A stretch of 64,000 nt of DNA from Aphanothece hegewaldii CCALA 016 (GCF_003007785.1 NZ_PXOH01000009.1:62001-126000), one strand, 5' to 3'. Counted from the first letter of the stretch, positions 1-10,462 are shown. A program made the numbers and translations. Notes: a model not told the origin generated them from the letters alone.

Positions 1-3000
1 TCCTAAAACCTGAAGTTATTCAATCTTCCTTAGAACCAGAGTGTCAATCTTTAATTGATTCATTACAATCTTATCAAGTCATTTTAGAAAAACTTGAAAA
101 ATTAAGTATTGAATATGTTTTAAATGCAGTTCATGAGATGGGATGGAAGTTTCAGCTTGAGCAAACTTTTACAACTTCAGAAATTGCAGAAACTTTAGGA
201 ATTGTTAGTCAACACTTTAGATTATTTGAGCGTTTATTACAGATGCTATCTGAAGAAAGAATTTTACAAAAAAATGAACAGCAATGGCAAGTCATTAAAA
301 TGCCTAGCCCTTCACTTATTTCTCTAGAATCTTTACTGAACGACTATCCAATAGCGACAACTGAATTAACCTTACTTGACCGTTGTGGTTCACATTTAGC
401 TAAAGTATTAAAAGGAGAATGTGAACCGAAAAATTTATTATTTCCTGAAGGCGATTTAACGAAGCTGACTAGCCTCTACCAAGACTCAACAGGTGCTAAG
501 GTAATGAATTTAATCATGCAAAAAAACATAACTTTAGCACTCGAAAAAATCCCATCAGGTCAAAAAGTTAGGATTTTAGAAATCGGCGCAGGAACAGGTG
601 GTACAACTTCTTATCTTCTACCTCACCTAAAACCTGAGCAAACCGAATATTGCTTTACTGATGTTTCTCCTTTATTTACCACTAAAGCACAGGATAAATT
701 TAAGGATTATTCTTTTGTCACCTATGAGGTTTTGGATATTGAACGAGATCCAAAAGTTCAAGGTTTTGGAGTGGAACAATATGACTTGATTATTGCTGCT
801 AATGTTCTACACGCAACACGAGATTTACGACAGACTCTAAAACATATTTATCAGTTGCTTTCATCTGAGGGAATGCTCGTTTTATTAGAAGGAACCCAAC
901 CGCTTCGATGGTTTGATCTCATTTTTGGGTTAACTGAGGGTTGGTGGAAATTTAGTGATACAGAGATTCGTTCTTCTTATCCTTTAATTTCAGCGAATCA
1001 GTGGATCAAACTTTTAGAAAATCAAAGGTTTATACATTCTGTTACTTTATCCTCCGACTCACAACAAGCGGTCATTATTGCTCAAAAATCACAAACTTGG
1101 CTTATTTTTGCGGATCAAAACGGGATATCTCAACAATTAGCTGAAAAATTACGCTCGCATGGTAATCACTGCATGATCATTTTTGGCGGTAAGCAGTATC
1201 AAAAAATATCTGAACAAGAATATCAAATTAATCCAACCGATATTAATGATTTTAGGCGACTTGCAGAAGTTTTTCAGGATATCCCGCTAAAAATTTCTTA
1301 TTTATGGGGTTTAGACACTCCAGAATCCCAAAATTTAGATTTAGAAACACTTCAGCTAACCAATCAAATTAATTGTAGTAGTCTTCTCAATTTAGTTCAG
1401 TCTTTTAGTTCCATCAATTCTTTATACTTAATTACTAGAGGTGCGATCGCAACTGGAACCGATAAACCGATTTCTGTCGCACAATCTCCCATCTGGGGAC
1501 TAGGAAAAGTAATCGCCTTAGAATATCCAAATATTAATTGTAAACGCATTGATTTAGATGTAGATGCGAGTTTAGATGAACAGGTACAGCTTTTATTTAC
1601 TGAAATATCTTCTCAAAATCAAGAGGAGCAAATTACTTTTCGCAATTCAATACGTCAGGTAGCGAGACTAACACGTTATTCTCCTCAAAATAATACAAAC
1701 AAACCAGTCGGCTTGACTACATCTCAACGCGGAATCTTAGACAACTTACAGTTAGAACCTATTACACGTCGTCTACCGAATGGGGATGAAGTCGAAATCA
1801 AAATTCAAGCAACTGGACTTAATTTTATCGATGTTTTGGATGCTTTGGGTTTACTTTCTTTTGAACGTGATGGGTTTGGAGTCGAATGTGCTGGAGAAGT
1901 TGTAACGGTAGGAAAAGAGGTTAAAGGAATAAAAGCGGGTGATGCGGTGATAGCCTTAGCACCATCGAGTTTAAGCCAATATGTGACCGTTAATCGGGCG
2001 ATGGTCGTTCCTAAACCTGAATTCTTGTGTTTTGCCGAAGCGACAACAATACCTGCAAATTTTTTAACGGCTTATTACGCACTCCATCATATCGCTAAGA
2101 TATCACGGGGCGATCGTATTTTAATCCATGCCGCAGCATCTGGAACGGGAATGGCAGTAGTACAGATAGCCCAAAAAGCAGGAGCCGAAGTATTTGCTAC
2201 AGCCAGTCCGAAAAAATGGGATGCTCTAAGGAAAATGGGGGTACAACACCTCATGAATTCTCGTTCCCTTGATTTTGCTTCAATTATTCAAAAAATCACC
2301 CAGGGAAAAGGAGTAGATATTGTTCTAAATTCCTTATCGGGGGAATTTATCCCGAAAAGTCTCTCGGTTTTATCAGAAAAAGGACGTTTTATCGAAATTG
2401 GAAAACGAGATATTTGGACAACTGAACAGGTTCATCAATTAAAGCCCAATGTCGAGTATTTTTTAGTGGATTTAATGACAGTCGCCCAAAAAGAACCCCA
2501 ATTTGTTCAATCAATGCTCATGCAATTGGTACAACAGTTTCAAGAAAAAACCCTAAAACCCTTACCCTATAAAACCTATCCCATTTCGGAAAGTTCTACT
2601 GCTTTTCGTCGGATGAGTTTAGGTCAACACATCGGTAAAATTGTGATCACACCACATCACGAATTTAAGTACAGAGATACTTATCTGATTACAGGTGGTT
2701 TGGGGGGTTTAGGGTTACTCGTGGCTCGTTGGCTCATCGAAAAGGGAGTACGTCATTTAGTCTTAGTCAGTCGTCGTGACGCTAATTCTGAACAGTTAGC
2801 CGAACTTGAACAAAAGGGAGCGAAGATTATTGTTAGACAAGCTGATGTGTCTCAACCAGAACAACTGATACAGGTTTTAGCAGAAATTAAAGACAGCTTA
2901 CCACCATTGCGCGGAGTGATTCATGCAGCAGGAATACTAGACGATGGGGTGCTAGAACATATGAACTGGTCACGATTTGAAACGGTTATGACTCCGAAAG

Positions 3001-3791
3001 TTCAAGGCGCCTGGAATCTTCATACACTAACATTAAATTTACCGCTAGACTGCTTTGTTTTATTCTCTTCGGCAGCTTCGTTACTCGGTTCACCAGGACA
3101 AGGAAACCACGTCGCGGCTAATCGTTTTCTTGATAGTTTAGCGCATTACAGACAGTCGATCGCATTACCAGCCATGAGTATCAATTGGGGAGCGTGGTCA
3201 GAAATCGGAGCAGCAGCGAGTAAACAAGTCAGTTTCCAAGGTATAGGCGCGATTTCCCCCGAACAAGGACTCAATATCTTAGAACAGTTAATGTCCGAAG
3301 CAGTGGCACAGGTGGGCGTAATTCCGATTAATTGGACAAAATATCCGCTAAAAACTCCTTTTTACGCTGATTTTAGTGAAATAAACCAGTTACAGCCGAA
3401 ACAGCAATCCGATATTCTGCAACAAATCATCGGAAAACGTGGTAATGAGCGTCAAGCATTTCTCATCACTTACTTACAGACAGAAGTCGCCAAAGTTTTA
3501 GGACTTCCAAGCGCGAAACTTCCCCACCCACAGCAAGGATTTTTTGACCTTGGGTTAGACTCTTTGATGTCTGTAGAATTAAGAAATCGTCTAGAAGCCA
3601 ACCTTGGTCTAACAATTCCCGCGACAGCTATCTTTGAATATCCTACAATTAAAGCCCTATCTCAGTATATTATTGATAAAGGTTTGCAATTAGAAGAAAC
3701 ACCCGCATTAACCGAAATATCATCCATTACCCAAGAATTAGAAGAACTAGAAGCCCTATTAAATATTGAACAACCCGACAAACCATCTTAA
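1..3791 (+). CDS. Type I PKS, partial at left edge: cMT-ER-KR-ACP part of a module
   Basis: The reading frame is open from base 3 through the ATG at 138, so the protein starts outside the window and 138 is not its real start. Visible domains (numbered from the ATG at 138): a SAM-dependent C-methyltransferase with the motif LEIGAGTGGTTS near residue 147; an enoylreductase of about 530-830; a ketoreductase of about 845-1035 beginning TGGLGGLG; and an ACP with the phosphopantetheine serine in GLDSLMS (S1142). Such a module extends the chain, methylates the alpha carbon and reduces the beta carbon. KS, AT and any DH must lie upstream. The KR has the LDD motif typical of B-type KRs, but His991 stands where the catalytic Tyr is usually found. 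The ER nucleotide motif reads HAAASGTG rather than HAAAGGVG. The next PKS gene follows after 71 bases. The acidic, Leu-rich C-terminal tail may be a docking helix. Confidence 0.93.
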   Translation, partial: LKPEVIQSSLEPECQSLIDSLQSYQVILEKLEKLSIEYVLNAVHEMGWKFQLEQTFTTSEIAETLGIVSQHFRLFERLLQMLSEERILQKNEQQWQVIKMPSPSLISLESLLNDYPIATTELTLLDRCGSHLAKVLKGECEPKNLLFPEGDLTKLTSLYQDSTGAKVMNLIMQKNITLALEKIPSGQKVRILEIGAGTGGTTSYLLPHLKPEQTEYCFTDVSPLFTTKAQDKFKDYSFVTYEVLDIERDPKVQGFGVEQYDLIIAANVLHATRDLRQTLKHIYQLLSSEGMLVLLEGTQPLRWFDLIFGLTEGWWKFSDTEIRSSYPLISANQWIKLLENQRFIHSVTLSSDSQQAVIIAQKSQTWLIFADQNGISQQLAEKLRSHGNHCMIIFGGKQYQKISEQEYQINPTDINDFRRLAEVFQDIPLKISYLWGLDTPESQNLDLETLQLTNQINCSSLLNLVQSFSSINSLYLITRGAIATGTDKPISVAQSPIWGLGKVIALEYPNINCKRIDLDVDASLDEQVQLLFTEISSQNQEEQITFRNSIRQVARLTRYSPQNNTNKPVGLTTSQRGILDNLQLEPITRRLPNGDEVEIKIQATGLNFIDVLDALGLLSFERDGFGVECAGEVVTVGKEVKGIKAGDAVIALAPSSLSQYVTVNRAMVVPKPEFLCFAEATTIPANFLTAYYALHHIAKISRGDRILIHAAASGTGMAVVQIAQKAGAEVFATASPKKWDALRKMGVQHLMNSRSLDFASIIQKITQGKGVDIVLNSLSGEFIPKSLSVLSEKGRFIEIGKRDIWTTEQVHQLKPNVEYFLVDLMTVAQKEPQFVQSMLMQLVQQFQEKTLKPLPYKTYPISESSTAFRRMSLGQHIGKIVITPHHEFKYRDTYLITGGLGGLGLLVARWLIEKGVRHLVLVSRRDANSEQLAELEQKGAKIIVRQADVSQPEQLIQVLAEIKDSLPPLRGVIHAAGILDDGVLEHMNWSRFETVMTPKVQGAWNLHTLTLNLPLDCFVLFSSAASLLGSPGQGNHVAANRFLDSLAHYRQSIALPAMSINWGAWSEIGAAASKQVSFQGIGAISPEQGLNILEQLMSEAVAQVGVIPINWTKYPLKTPFYADFSEINQLQPKQQSDILQQIIGKRGNERQAFLITYLQTEVAKVLGLPSAKLPHPQQGFFDLGLDSLMSVELRNRLEANLGLTIPATAIFEYPTIKALSQYIIDKGLQLEETPALTEISSITQELEELEALLNIEQPDKPS

Positions 3792-3862
3792 AAAAGTAAC
3801 TTTAGATTCATTTCGATGAACTATACAGATTCTCCGTCAATTTTCCCCAAAAATCCCTAACC

Positions 3863-6800
3863 ATGAACGAATTATCTCCAGAACAATCACAACGTATTTT
3901 AGCAGCACTGCGGGAAGCCCGAACTAAACTCGAAGCCGTAGAACGTGACCAAAATGAACCCATCGCAATTATTGGGATGGCGGGACGGTTCCCAGGGGCG
4001 AGGAATATCGAGGATTTCTGGCAAAATCTCCGTAAAGGGGAGATTGGTATTCAATTTTTAGAAAATAATCAGTCAAATAACCCTGAATACGTCAATGCTT
4101 ATTCTAGTTTCGAGGATGTAGACCATTTTGACGCTGCTTTTTTTGGCTATTCTCCTAAAGAAGCAGAAATCATCGACCCTCAACATCGAGTATTCTTAGA
4201 ATGTGCTTGGGAAGCTTTAGAAAATGCGGGTTATGACTCCGATCGCTATTCAGGTACAATAGGAGTCTATGCGGGGGCTGCTTTAAACAGCTATTTAATT
4301 AATTTAGAACCTCTCAGAGAAAGTCTTGATAATGTACAGGTTGTCGTCAGTAACGTCATGGGGTTGATGCCAACACGGGTTTCTTATAAATTAAACTTAA
4401 CTGGGCCTAGTTGCGGTATTCAAACAGGATGTTCAACCTCATTAGTCGCAGTTCATCTCGCCTGTCAAAGTTTGCTAAACCGTGAATGCGATATCGCAAT
4501 AGCAGGAGGTGTAACCGTTAGTACCCTAGAAAAATCAGGCTATCTCTACCAAAAAGAAGGTATCGCCTCCCCTGATGGATATTGTCGCGCTTTTGATGCC
4601 GATGCTCAAGGAACCGTCTTCGGTAACGGTGTTGGAATTGTTGTATTGAAACGTCTTTCAGCAGCTTTAGCCGATAGGGATACAATTTATGCAGTGATTA
4701 AAGGGTCTGCGATAAATAATGATGGTTCCGAAAAAGTTGGGTTAACGGCTCCTAGTGTAACAGGTCAAGCGTCTGTAATTGAAGCCGCCTTCAAAAAAGC
4801 CAACATTGAACCCGAAACGATTAATTATATCGAAACACACGGTACTGGAACCGCTTTAGGAGATCCGATCGAAATTGCAGCCCTAAATAAAGCATTTAGT
4901 AAGTACACTAATAAAAAGGGTTTTTGTGCGTTGGCATCGGTGAAAACTAATATTGGTCATCTTGACGCAGCCGCAGGAATCGCAGGATTAATCAAAACCG
5001 CACTTTCTCTAAAACATCAGCAAATCCCACCAAGTCTTAATTTTACACGTCCTAACCCAAAAATTGATTTTCAGAATAGTCCTTTTTATGTCAATACTCA
5101 ATTACAAGAGTGGTCAAAAAATGGTACCCCCAGACGTGCCGGAGTCAGTTCGTTTGGGATGGGTGGCACAAATGCTCATGTTATTCTAGAAGAAGCCCGC
5201 GAAGTTGTGCAAAATTTGCACTCGGAGTTCGAGCGAAATTATCATTTATTACTACTTTCTGCTAAAACGCCAACAGCACTAGAAACCGCGACAACAAATC
5301 TGATTCAATATCTACAGGAACATCCACTTAATCTAGCTGATGTTGCCTATACCCTTCAAGTCGGTCGTCGCATCTTTGATTATCGTCGCATCATCGTCTG
5401 TCAAAATGCTGAATCAATATTAGCGTCGGATAGCTTAACGCAGTTTCAACCCCCCACCCTCAAATCAGTCGTTTTCCTGTTTTCTGGGCAAGGCAGTCAA
5501 TATCTTAATATGGGACGAGATTTGTATGAAACTGAACCGATATTTAGAAAACAGGTTGATGAATGTTGTGAAGGGTTGAAATCTTATCTAAATTACGATT
5601 TACGAGAGGTACTTTATTCTGATTTGGGTTTGGAAACCAAAGATTTGGGTTCTGTTACCAAACCCCTACGGGAACAAACAGCTTACGTTCAAAGTGCTTT
5701 ATTTGTGATTGAATATGCCCTCGCCCAACTGTGGATGTCTTGGGGAGTTCAACCAACCGCCATGATAGGACATAGTATCGGTGAATATGTTGCAGCTTGT
5801 CTGAGTGGTGTCTTTTCCCTCGAAGATTCTTTAAGAATTGTTGCGATTCGTGGCCGACTGATGCAACAATGTGCATCTGGGGCAATGCTTTCGGTTTCCC
5901 TGAGTCCCGAAAAAATTAAAGCCTATCTGACACAAGATTTAGTTATTGCTGCGATTAATGCGCCAGAATTATGTGTTATATCTGGAACGATCGCAACAAT
6001 TAACGAATTAGAAAATCAACTTATAGAACAAAATATCCCTTGTCGTCGCCTTCATACCTCACACGCCTTCCATTCCCCGATGATGGAGCCAATTATCGAC
6101 GAATTTACCAAGGAAGTCCGCAAAATCAGCCTAAAATCACCGCAAATCCCTTTAATTTCCAATGTAACAGGGACTTGGATGACTACAGAACAAGCCACAA
6201 ATCCAGACTACTGGGGGCAGCATCTTAGACAAACCGTTCGCTTTGCTGAAGGACTCGCTGAATTAATACCATCTAATCCCATTTTCTTAGAAATCGGGCC
6301 AGGTCGCACTTTAAGTACATTTGTTCAACAGACGCAACGAGACATTACAACAGTTACCTCCTTACGTCATCCACAAGAAACAACCTCAGATGTTGCCTTT
6401 ATTCTCAATTCTTTAGGTAAACTCTGGTTATCGGGTGTAGAAATTGATTGGACTGGCTTTTATACCCACCAGTACCGACAGCGTATCCCCTTACCGACAT
6501 ATCCCTTTGAACGTCAACGCTATTGGATTGAAATTAAACCAGCCGAAAAATCGAAACAGAAAGCCGAAATCAACGATTACTTCTATATTCCAACATGGAA
6601 ACGCTCAAATCCGCTCAATTATTCACAAAAACAGCAATCATGGCTTATTTTTAGTGATTTAGAGAAATTCGCCTCCGAAAATCAAACGGTAATAACTGTC
6701 CGAAAGGGTGAAAACCCTCTTACCATAAATTCTAAAAAAAGTCAAGACTATAATCAATTATTTCAAACGTTACAGAAATCGGGACAAATCCCAGAAGCGA

Positions 6801-8236
6801 TCGTTTATTCTTGTGACAATGATTTTGACTTTGATGGCTTACTGTATTTAGTTCAAGCGATACACCGACAACAAATCACAACACCCATTGAAATCATCGT
6901 TATTACCCATCATCTTTATGATGTCATCGGCACAGAAAACCCCGATCCTAATCACGCAACAATTTTAGGACTGTGTAAAGTCATTCCCCAAGAATTCCCT
7001 AACTTAACCTGTCGTCAGATTGATATCGAAGAAAAAACCGATTTACGACTAGAACTGAGCCACGGAAATGATCCTATTGTTGCCTATCGAGGTGGACATC
7101 GTTGGGTACAAAGCTTTGAACCGATTTCTTTACCCGAACCCCAAAAAACACGCTTAAGAGAAGGAGGAACTTATCTAATTGTGGGAGACTTGGTAGAAGG
7201 ATTGGGACTCATTTATGCTCAATATCTCGCTCAAACCGTCGCCGCTAAATTGATTCTCATCGGACGTAAGCAGTTTCCAGAGAAAGCACAATGGGAAACT
7301 TGGTTAGTCACTCACGGACAACAAGACGAAATCAGTCGCACGATTCGCTTATTACAAGCTCTAGAAGCGATGGAGACTGAAATTGTTTTTTTTAGTGCAG
7401 ATCTAGCAGATGAAGGGCAAATACAGGCAATTATCGATAAATCAGAAGAAATTCACGGGGTAATCCATGCCGACACAATGGGCGATCGCTCTAGTTGTCC
7501 GATTCCAGATCTAACACCCGATGAATGTACTCGTCTTTGGCGTTCTAAAATTCAAGGATTACAGGTTCTAGAAAAAGTCCTACAGAAAAAACAACCCGAT
7601 TTCTATTTACTTCAATCCTCCCTTTCTTCGGTGGTTGGAGGCGTTGGATTTGCGGGCTATGCGGCGGCTAATGCCTATATGGATGCTTTTGCCCATCAAC
7701 AGCACAAAAAAGGCTTAATTCCTTGGTTTAGCGTCAATTGGGATGCAGTACAAGAAGAAACCACTCATCAACGAACAGGAATGACCTTAGTTGATTTTGC
7801 CCTAACTCCTGATGAAGTTTGGCAGGTTTCCCAACGGATTTTAGCCTGGGCAACCGTCCCCCAAATCGCCGTTTCTGCCACTGATTTACACAACAGGGCT
7901 ACACCAAAACCCGCCAAGTTAGAAGAACATACTAGACCTCATTTACAAACCACCTATGTTCCTCCCCGAAATGAAACAGAACAAAAAATCGCTGATACTT
8001 TACAAGAATTACTCGGTATTGACCAAATTGGGATTCATGATAACTTCTTTGAATTGGGGGGTCATTCTTTACTCGCTATTCAGGCAGTTTCCCGACTCAG
8101 AGAAACTTTTGGAATTGAACTACCGATGCGAGAATTTCTCTTTGAATCTCCCACCGTAGCAGGAATCGCCAAAATTATTACCGAGTCGCAAGAAAAAGCA
8201 ATTACAGAACTTTTAGAACAAGTCGAAAATCTTTAG
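3863..8236 (+). CDS. Type I PKS module KS-AT-KR-ACP (malonyl-type AT)
   Basis: One extension module. A short helical N-terminus (possible docking helix) precedes the KS (about 34-450) with Cys190 in GCSTSL and the two catalytic His in ETHGTGT and KTNIGH. The AT (about 540-840) has Ser638 in GHSIGE and the motif HAFH, both expected for malonyl-CoA. The KR-like region (about 1100-1290) keeps a candidate catalytic Tyr1266 in GYAAAN. Its nucleotide-binding loop reads VGDLVEGLG instead of TGGLGGLG and there is no LDD motif, so activity and stereochemistry are uncertain. The carrier domain has FELGGHSLL (Ser1402), closer to peptidyl carrier domains, as is usual in cyanobacterial hybrid lines. The AT contains a 14-residue stretch, absent from the paralogue at 25753-30114, that coincides with an inverted repeat. 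The monooxygenase gene follows directly. Confidence 0.93.
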   Translation: MNELSPEQSQRILAALREARTKLEAVERDQNEPIAIIGMAGRFPGARNIEDFWQNLRKGEIGIQFLENNQSNNPEYVNAYSSFEDVDHFDAAFFGYSPKEAEIIDPQHRVFLECAWEALENAGYDSDRYSGTIGVYAGAALNSYLINLEPLRESLDNVQVVVSNVMGLMPTRVSYKLNLTGPSCGIQTGCSTSLVAVHLACQSLLNRECDIAIAGGVTVSTLEKSGYLYQKEGIASPDGYCRAFDADAQGTVFGNGVGIVVLKRLSAALADRDTIYAVIKGSAINNDGSEKVGLTAPSVTGQASVIEAAFKKANIEPETINYIETHGTGTALGDPIEIAALNKAFSKYTNKKGFCALASVKTNIGHLDAAAGIAGLIKTALSLKHQQIPPSLNFTRPNPKIDFQNSPFYVNTQLQEWSKNGTPRRAGVSSFGMGGTNAHVILEEAREVVQNLHSEFERNYHLLLLSAKTPTALETATTNLIQYLQEHPLNLADVAYTLQVGRRIFDYRRIIVCQNAESILASDSLTQFQPPTLKSVVFLFSGQGSQYLNMGRDLYETEPIFRKQVDECCEGLKSYLNYDLREVLYSDLGLETKDLGSVTKPLREQTAYVQSALFVIEYALAQLWMSWGVQPTAMIGHSIGEYVAACLSGVFSLEDSLRIVAIRGRLMQQCASGAMLSVSLSPEKIKAYLTQDLVIAAINAPELCVISGTIATINELENQLIEQNIPCRRLHTSHAFHSPMMEPIIDEFTKEVRKISLKSPQIPLISNVTGTWMTTEQATNPDYWGQHLRQTVRFAEGLAELIPSNPIFLEIGPGRTLSTFVQQTQRDITTVTSLRHPQETTSDVAFILNSLGKLWLSGVEIDWTGFYTHQYRQRIPLPTYPFERQRYWIEIKPAEKSKQKAEINDYFYIPTWKRSNPLNYSQKQQSWLIFSDLEKFASENQTVITVRKGENPLTINSKKSQDYNQLFQTLQKSGQIPEAIVYSCDNDFDFDGLLYLVQAIHRQQITTPIEIIVITHHLYDVIGTENPDPNHATILGLCKVIPQEFPNLTCRQIDIEEKTDLRLELSHGNDPIVAYRGGHRWVQSFEPISLPEPQKTRLREGGTYLIVGDLVEGLGLIYAQYLAQTVAAKLILIGRKQFPEKAQWETWLVTHGQQDEISRTIRLLQALEAMETEIVFFSADLADEGQIQAIIDKSEEIHGVIHADTMGDRSSCPIPDLTPDECTRLWRSKIQGLQVLEKVLQKKQPDFYLLQSSLSSVVGGVGFAGYAAANAYMDAFAHQQHKKGLIPWFSVNWDAVQEETTHQRTGMTLVDFALTPDEVWQVSQRILAWATVPQIAVSATDLHNRATPKPAKLEEHTRPHLQTTYVPPRNETEQKIADTLQELLGIDQIGIHDNFFELGGHSLLAIQAVSRLRETFGIELPMREFLFESPTVAGIAKIITESQEKAITELLEQVENL
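5621..5669 (-). repeat. Palindromic element, 23-nt family, diverged and doubled inverted copy
   Basis: Read on the minus strand it begins GTAGGGGTTTGG, like the copies at 19834, 24300 and 31977, and contains a second TTTGGTTTCCAAACCC core. It adds about 14 residues (around LETKDLGSVTKP) to the AT of the PKS at 3863-8236 relative to its paralogue. Confidence 0.55.
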
Positions 8237-8246
8237 GATGGTGAAC

Positions 8247-9299
8247 ATGGATTTTAGTTTATTTTATTTTGATGGTGATGGTTCAATTGCTCAAACCAAT
8301 CAATATCGACTGTTGATCGAAAGTGCTAAATTTGCCGATCGCAATGGTTTTGTTGCCCTTTGGACACCCGAACGTCATTTCCACGCTTTCGGGGGGTTGT
8401 ATCCCAATCCATCCCTCACAGGAGCCGCTTTAGCGATGGTGACAGAACGAGTACAATTACGCGCAGGGAGTGTAGTAGTACCTTTGCACCATCCAGTGAG
8501 AATTGCCGAAGATTGGGCAGTTGTAGATAATCTTTCCAATGGTCGAGCAGCGATCGCATTTGCGTCGGGTTGGACAATGGATGAATTTATTCTTTCTAGT
8601 GATCCCCATGCCAATCGTAAAGCGAATATGTGGCGCGGGATCAAAGCCGTACAAAAACTCTGGCAAGGTGAAGCAGTAGACTTTCAAGAGGCAACAGGAA
8701 GAACCGTCAGCGTCAAAACCCTCCCGAAACCTGTTCAACCTCAATTACCGATCTGGATCACCTGTCAATCGTCAGAAACGTTTTTAGAAGCGGGGAAAAT
8801 GGGAGCAAATGTATTAACGTCTTTACTCGGTGGAACGATTGAAGAAGTTGCACCCAAAATTAAACTATATCGGCAATCTTTAGCTAAATATGGACACACG
8901 CACAGGAAAGTAGCACTCATGTTACATACTTTTTTAGGTGAGGATGTCGATCAAGTAAAAGAAAAAGTCAGACAACCTTTTTGTCATTATCTAAAAACCC
9001 ATTATGACTTACTGGATAATTTAGCCAAGGGAATGGGATTAAAAGTCGATCTTAAAAGCTTTTCTGCTGATGATCTCGATAGTTTACTACTCTTTGGGGT
9101 TGAAGGATTCATGAAAGGACGTTCTTTAATTGGTACTCCAGAAAGCTGTTTACCTTTTGTTGAACGGTTACAACAAGCAGGAGTCGATGAAATTGCTTGT
9201 TTAATTGATTTTGTCCCCGATTATAATCATGTGATGGATAGCTTACCCTATTTGAAACAGTTACAAGATGCCTGTCAAGTAGTCGGGGCGAAACGATGA
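8247..9299 (+). CDS. Luciferase-like flavin monooxygenase (LLM class, MupA/Atu3631-type)
   Basis: A stand-alone flavin-dependent monooxygenase of about 350 residues. The N-terminus FSLFYFDGDG and the stretches WTPERHFHAFGGLYPNPS and SGWTMDEFILS match the LLM subfamily that accompanies or is embedded in PKS/NRPS lines. These enzymes use reduced FMN and O2 to hydroxylate or cleave carrier-bound acyl chains. The ATG at 8247 is preferred because AGGA at 8235-8238 lies 8 bases upstream and the protein then begins like its relatives. An in-frame ATG at 8238, one base after the previous stop, would add three residues. Its stop overlaps the MFS start (ATGA). Position between the last early PKS module and the first NRPS suggests it acts on the polyketide part; that is inference. 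Confidence 0.88.
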   Translation: MDFSLFYFDGDGSIAQTNQYRLLIESAKFADRNGFVALWTPERHFHAFGGLYPNPSLTGAALAMVTERVQLRAGSVVVPLHHPVRIAEDWAVVDNLSNGRAAIAFASGWTMDEFILSSDPHANRKANMWRGIKAVQKLWQGEAVDFQEATGRTVSVKTLPKPVQPQLPIWITCQSSETFLEAGKMGANVLTSLLGGTIEEVAPKIKLYRQSLAKYGHTHRKVALMLHTFLGEDVDQVKEKVRQPFCHYLKTHYDLLDNLAKGMGLKVDLKSFSADDLDSLLLFGVEGFMKGRSLIGTPESCLPFVERLQQAGVDEIACLIDFVPDYNHVMDSLPYLKQLQDACQVVGAKR

Positions 9300-10462
9300 A
9301 AATCCACCGTAACGTCTGGATTTTGGGTTGGGTTAGCTTGCTGACGGACTTTGGAACCAAGATGATTCAATCAATCTTACCCTTGTTCCTCGTCTCTACT
9401 TTGGGCGCGAATTTAATCACCGTTGGATTAATAGAAGGGATTGCTGAAGCAACCGCATCGATCCTCAAGATTTTTTCGGGTACTTTGAGTGATTACTGGG
9501 GACGACGCAAAGAATTAGCCGTTGCAGGATATGGGTTATCGGCTCTTGTTATACCCCTTTTTGCTTTAGCTAATAACCCAGTATGGATCTTAATGGCGCG
9601 GTTTGGCGATCGGTTTGGCAAAGGGTTACGAGTCGCTCCCCGTAACGCTTTAGTTGCCGATGTCACCAAAGCAGAACATCGCGGGGCTGCCTATGGGTTC
9701 AGACAGTCTTTAGATACCATTGGGGCTTTTTGTGGCCCATTGGCTGCGATCGTTCTCATGTACTCCACTGGACAAAACTACCGCTTAATCTTTTGGATCG
9801 CTCTAATTCCTGCCTTTTTCTCGGTTTTGCTGTTAGTAGTGGGCATCTCTGAACCCCCTAAATCTGTCCATCACAAACAATCACCTTGGCAATGGGAGAA
9901 TTTTAAACAATTAGGAAGAGATTATTGGCTCTTACTATTAGTCGCTTTAGTGTTCAATTTAGGCAATTTCAGCGATGCTTTTTTACTATTACGAGCTAAT
10001 CAAGTTGGGATTTCTCCCTCACTCATTCCGCTTTCTTTGGTAGTGATGAATCTAATTTACTCGCTCAGTGCCTATCCTGTGGGTTTGTTATCCGACCGTA
10101 TGGGACGAATTGGACTCCTAAGCAGTGGTTTATTGCTATTTGCGCTGGTTTATCTCGGTTTTGCTTTTGCTCAGACCCCTAATCAAATTTGGTTGCTCTT
10201 TGGGGCATATGGTTTGTATCTGGGGATGAGTCAGGGCATTCTCTTAGCTTTGGTGGCCGATCGCACTCCAGCCACTTTACGGGGTACAGCTTTCGGACTT
10301 ATGAGTTTAGTCATTGGTATTGCGTTATTACCTGCGAGTGGGTTAGCGGGTTGGTTGTGGCAATCGATTAATCCACAGGCTCCGTTTTTGATGGGGTGTT
10401 TTTTTGCGATCGTCTCTCTTTTAATTTTATTACTAACGGTTAAAGATAAACGTTATGTTTAA
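9296..10462 (+). CDS. MFS transporter, probable exporter of the cluster product
   Basis: A 388-residue, strongly hydrophobic protein with the organisation of a 12-helix major facilitator. The loop SGTLSDYWGRRKELAVAGYG between helices 2 and 3 is the MFS signature (motif A, G-x-x-x-D-x-x-G-R-R), and a second copy, GLLSDRMGRIG, sits in the C-terminal half. DRFGKGLRVAPRNALVAD is a conserved stretch of the same subfamily. It overlaps the monooxygenase upstream by 4 bases and the first NRPS downstream by 8 bases, so it is translated within the biosynthetic operon. Export of the peptide-polyketide or self-protection is the likely role, inferred from context. It sits in the inner membrane; substrate cannot be read from the sequence. 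Confidence 0.88.
   Translation: MKIHRNVWILGWVSLLTDFGTKMIQSILPLFLVSTLGANLITVGLIEGIAEATASILKIFSGTLSDYWGRRKELAVAGYGLSALVIPLFALANNPVWILMARFGDRFGKGLRVAPRNALVADVTKAEHRGAAYGFRQSLDTIGAFCGPLAAIVLMYSTGQNYRLIFWIALIPAFFSVLLLVVGISEPPKSVHHKQSPWQWENFKQLGRDYWLLLLVALVFNLGNFSDAFLLLRANQVGISPSLIPLSLVVMNLIYSLSAYPVGLLSDRMGRIGLLSSGLLLFALVYLGFAFAQTPNQIWLLFGAYGLYLGMSQGILLALVADRTPATLRGTAFGLMSLVIGIALLPASGLAGWLWQSINPQAPFLMGCFFAIVSLLILLLTVKDKRYV

Noticed and set aside
138..3791. ATG at 138 as the start of the first PKS
   Set aside because: The frame remains open to the window edge and the protein begins mid-module, so the gene is truncated by the window.
8238..9299. ATG at 8238 as the start of the monooxygenase
   Set aside because: The AGGA site would overlap this codon; the ATG nine bases later has correct spacing and the typical family N-terminus. 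It cannot be fully excluded.
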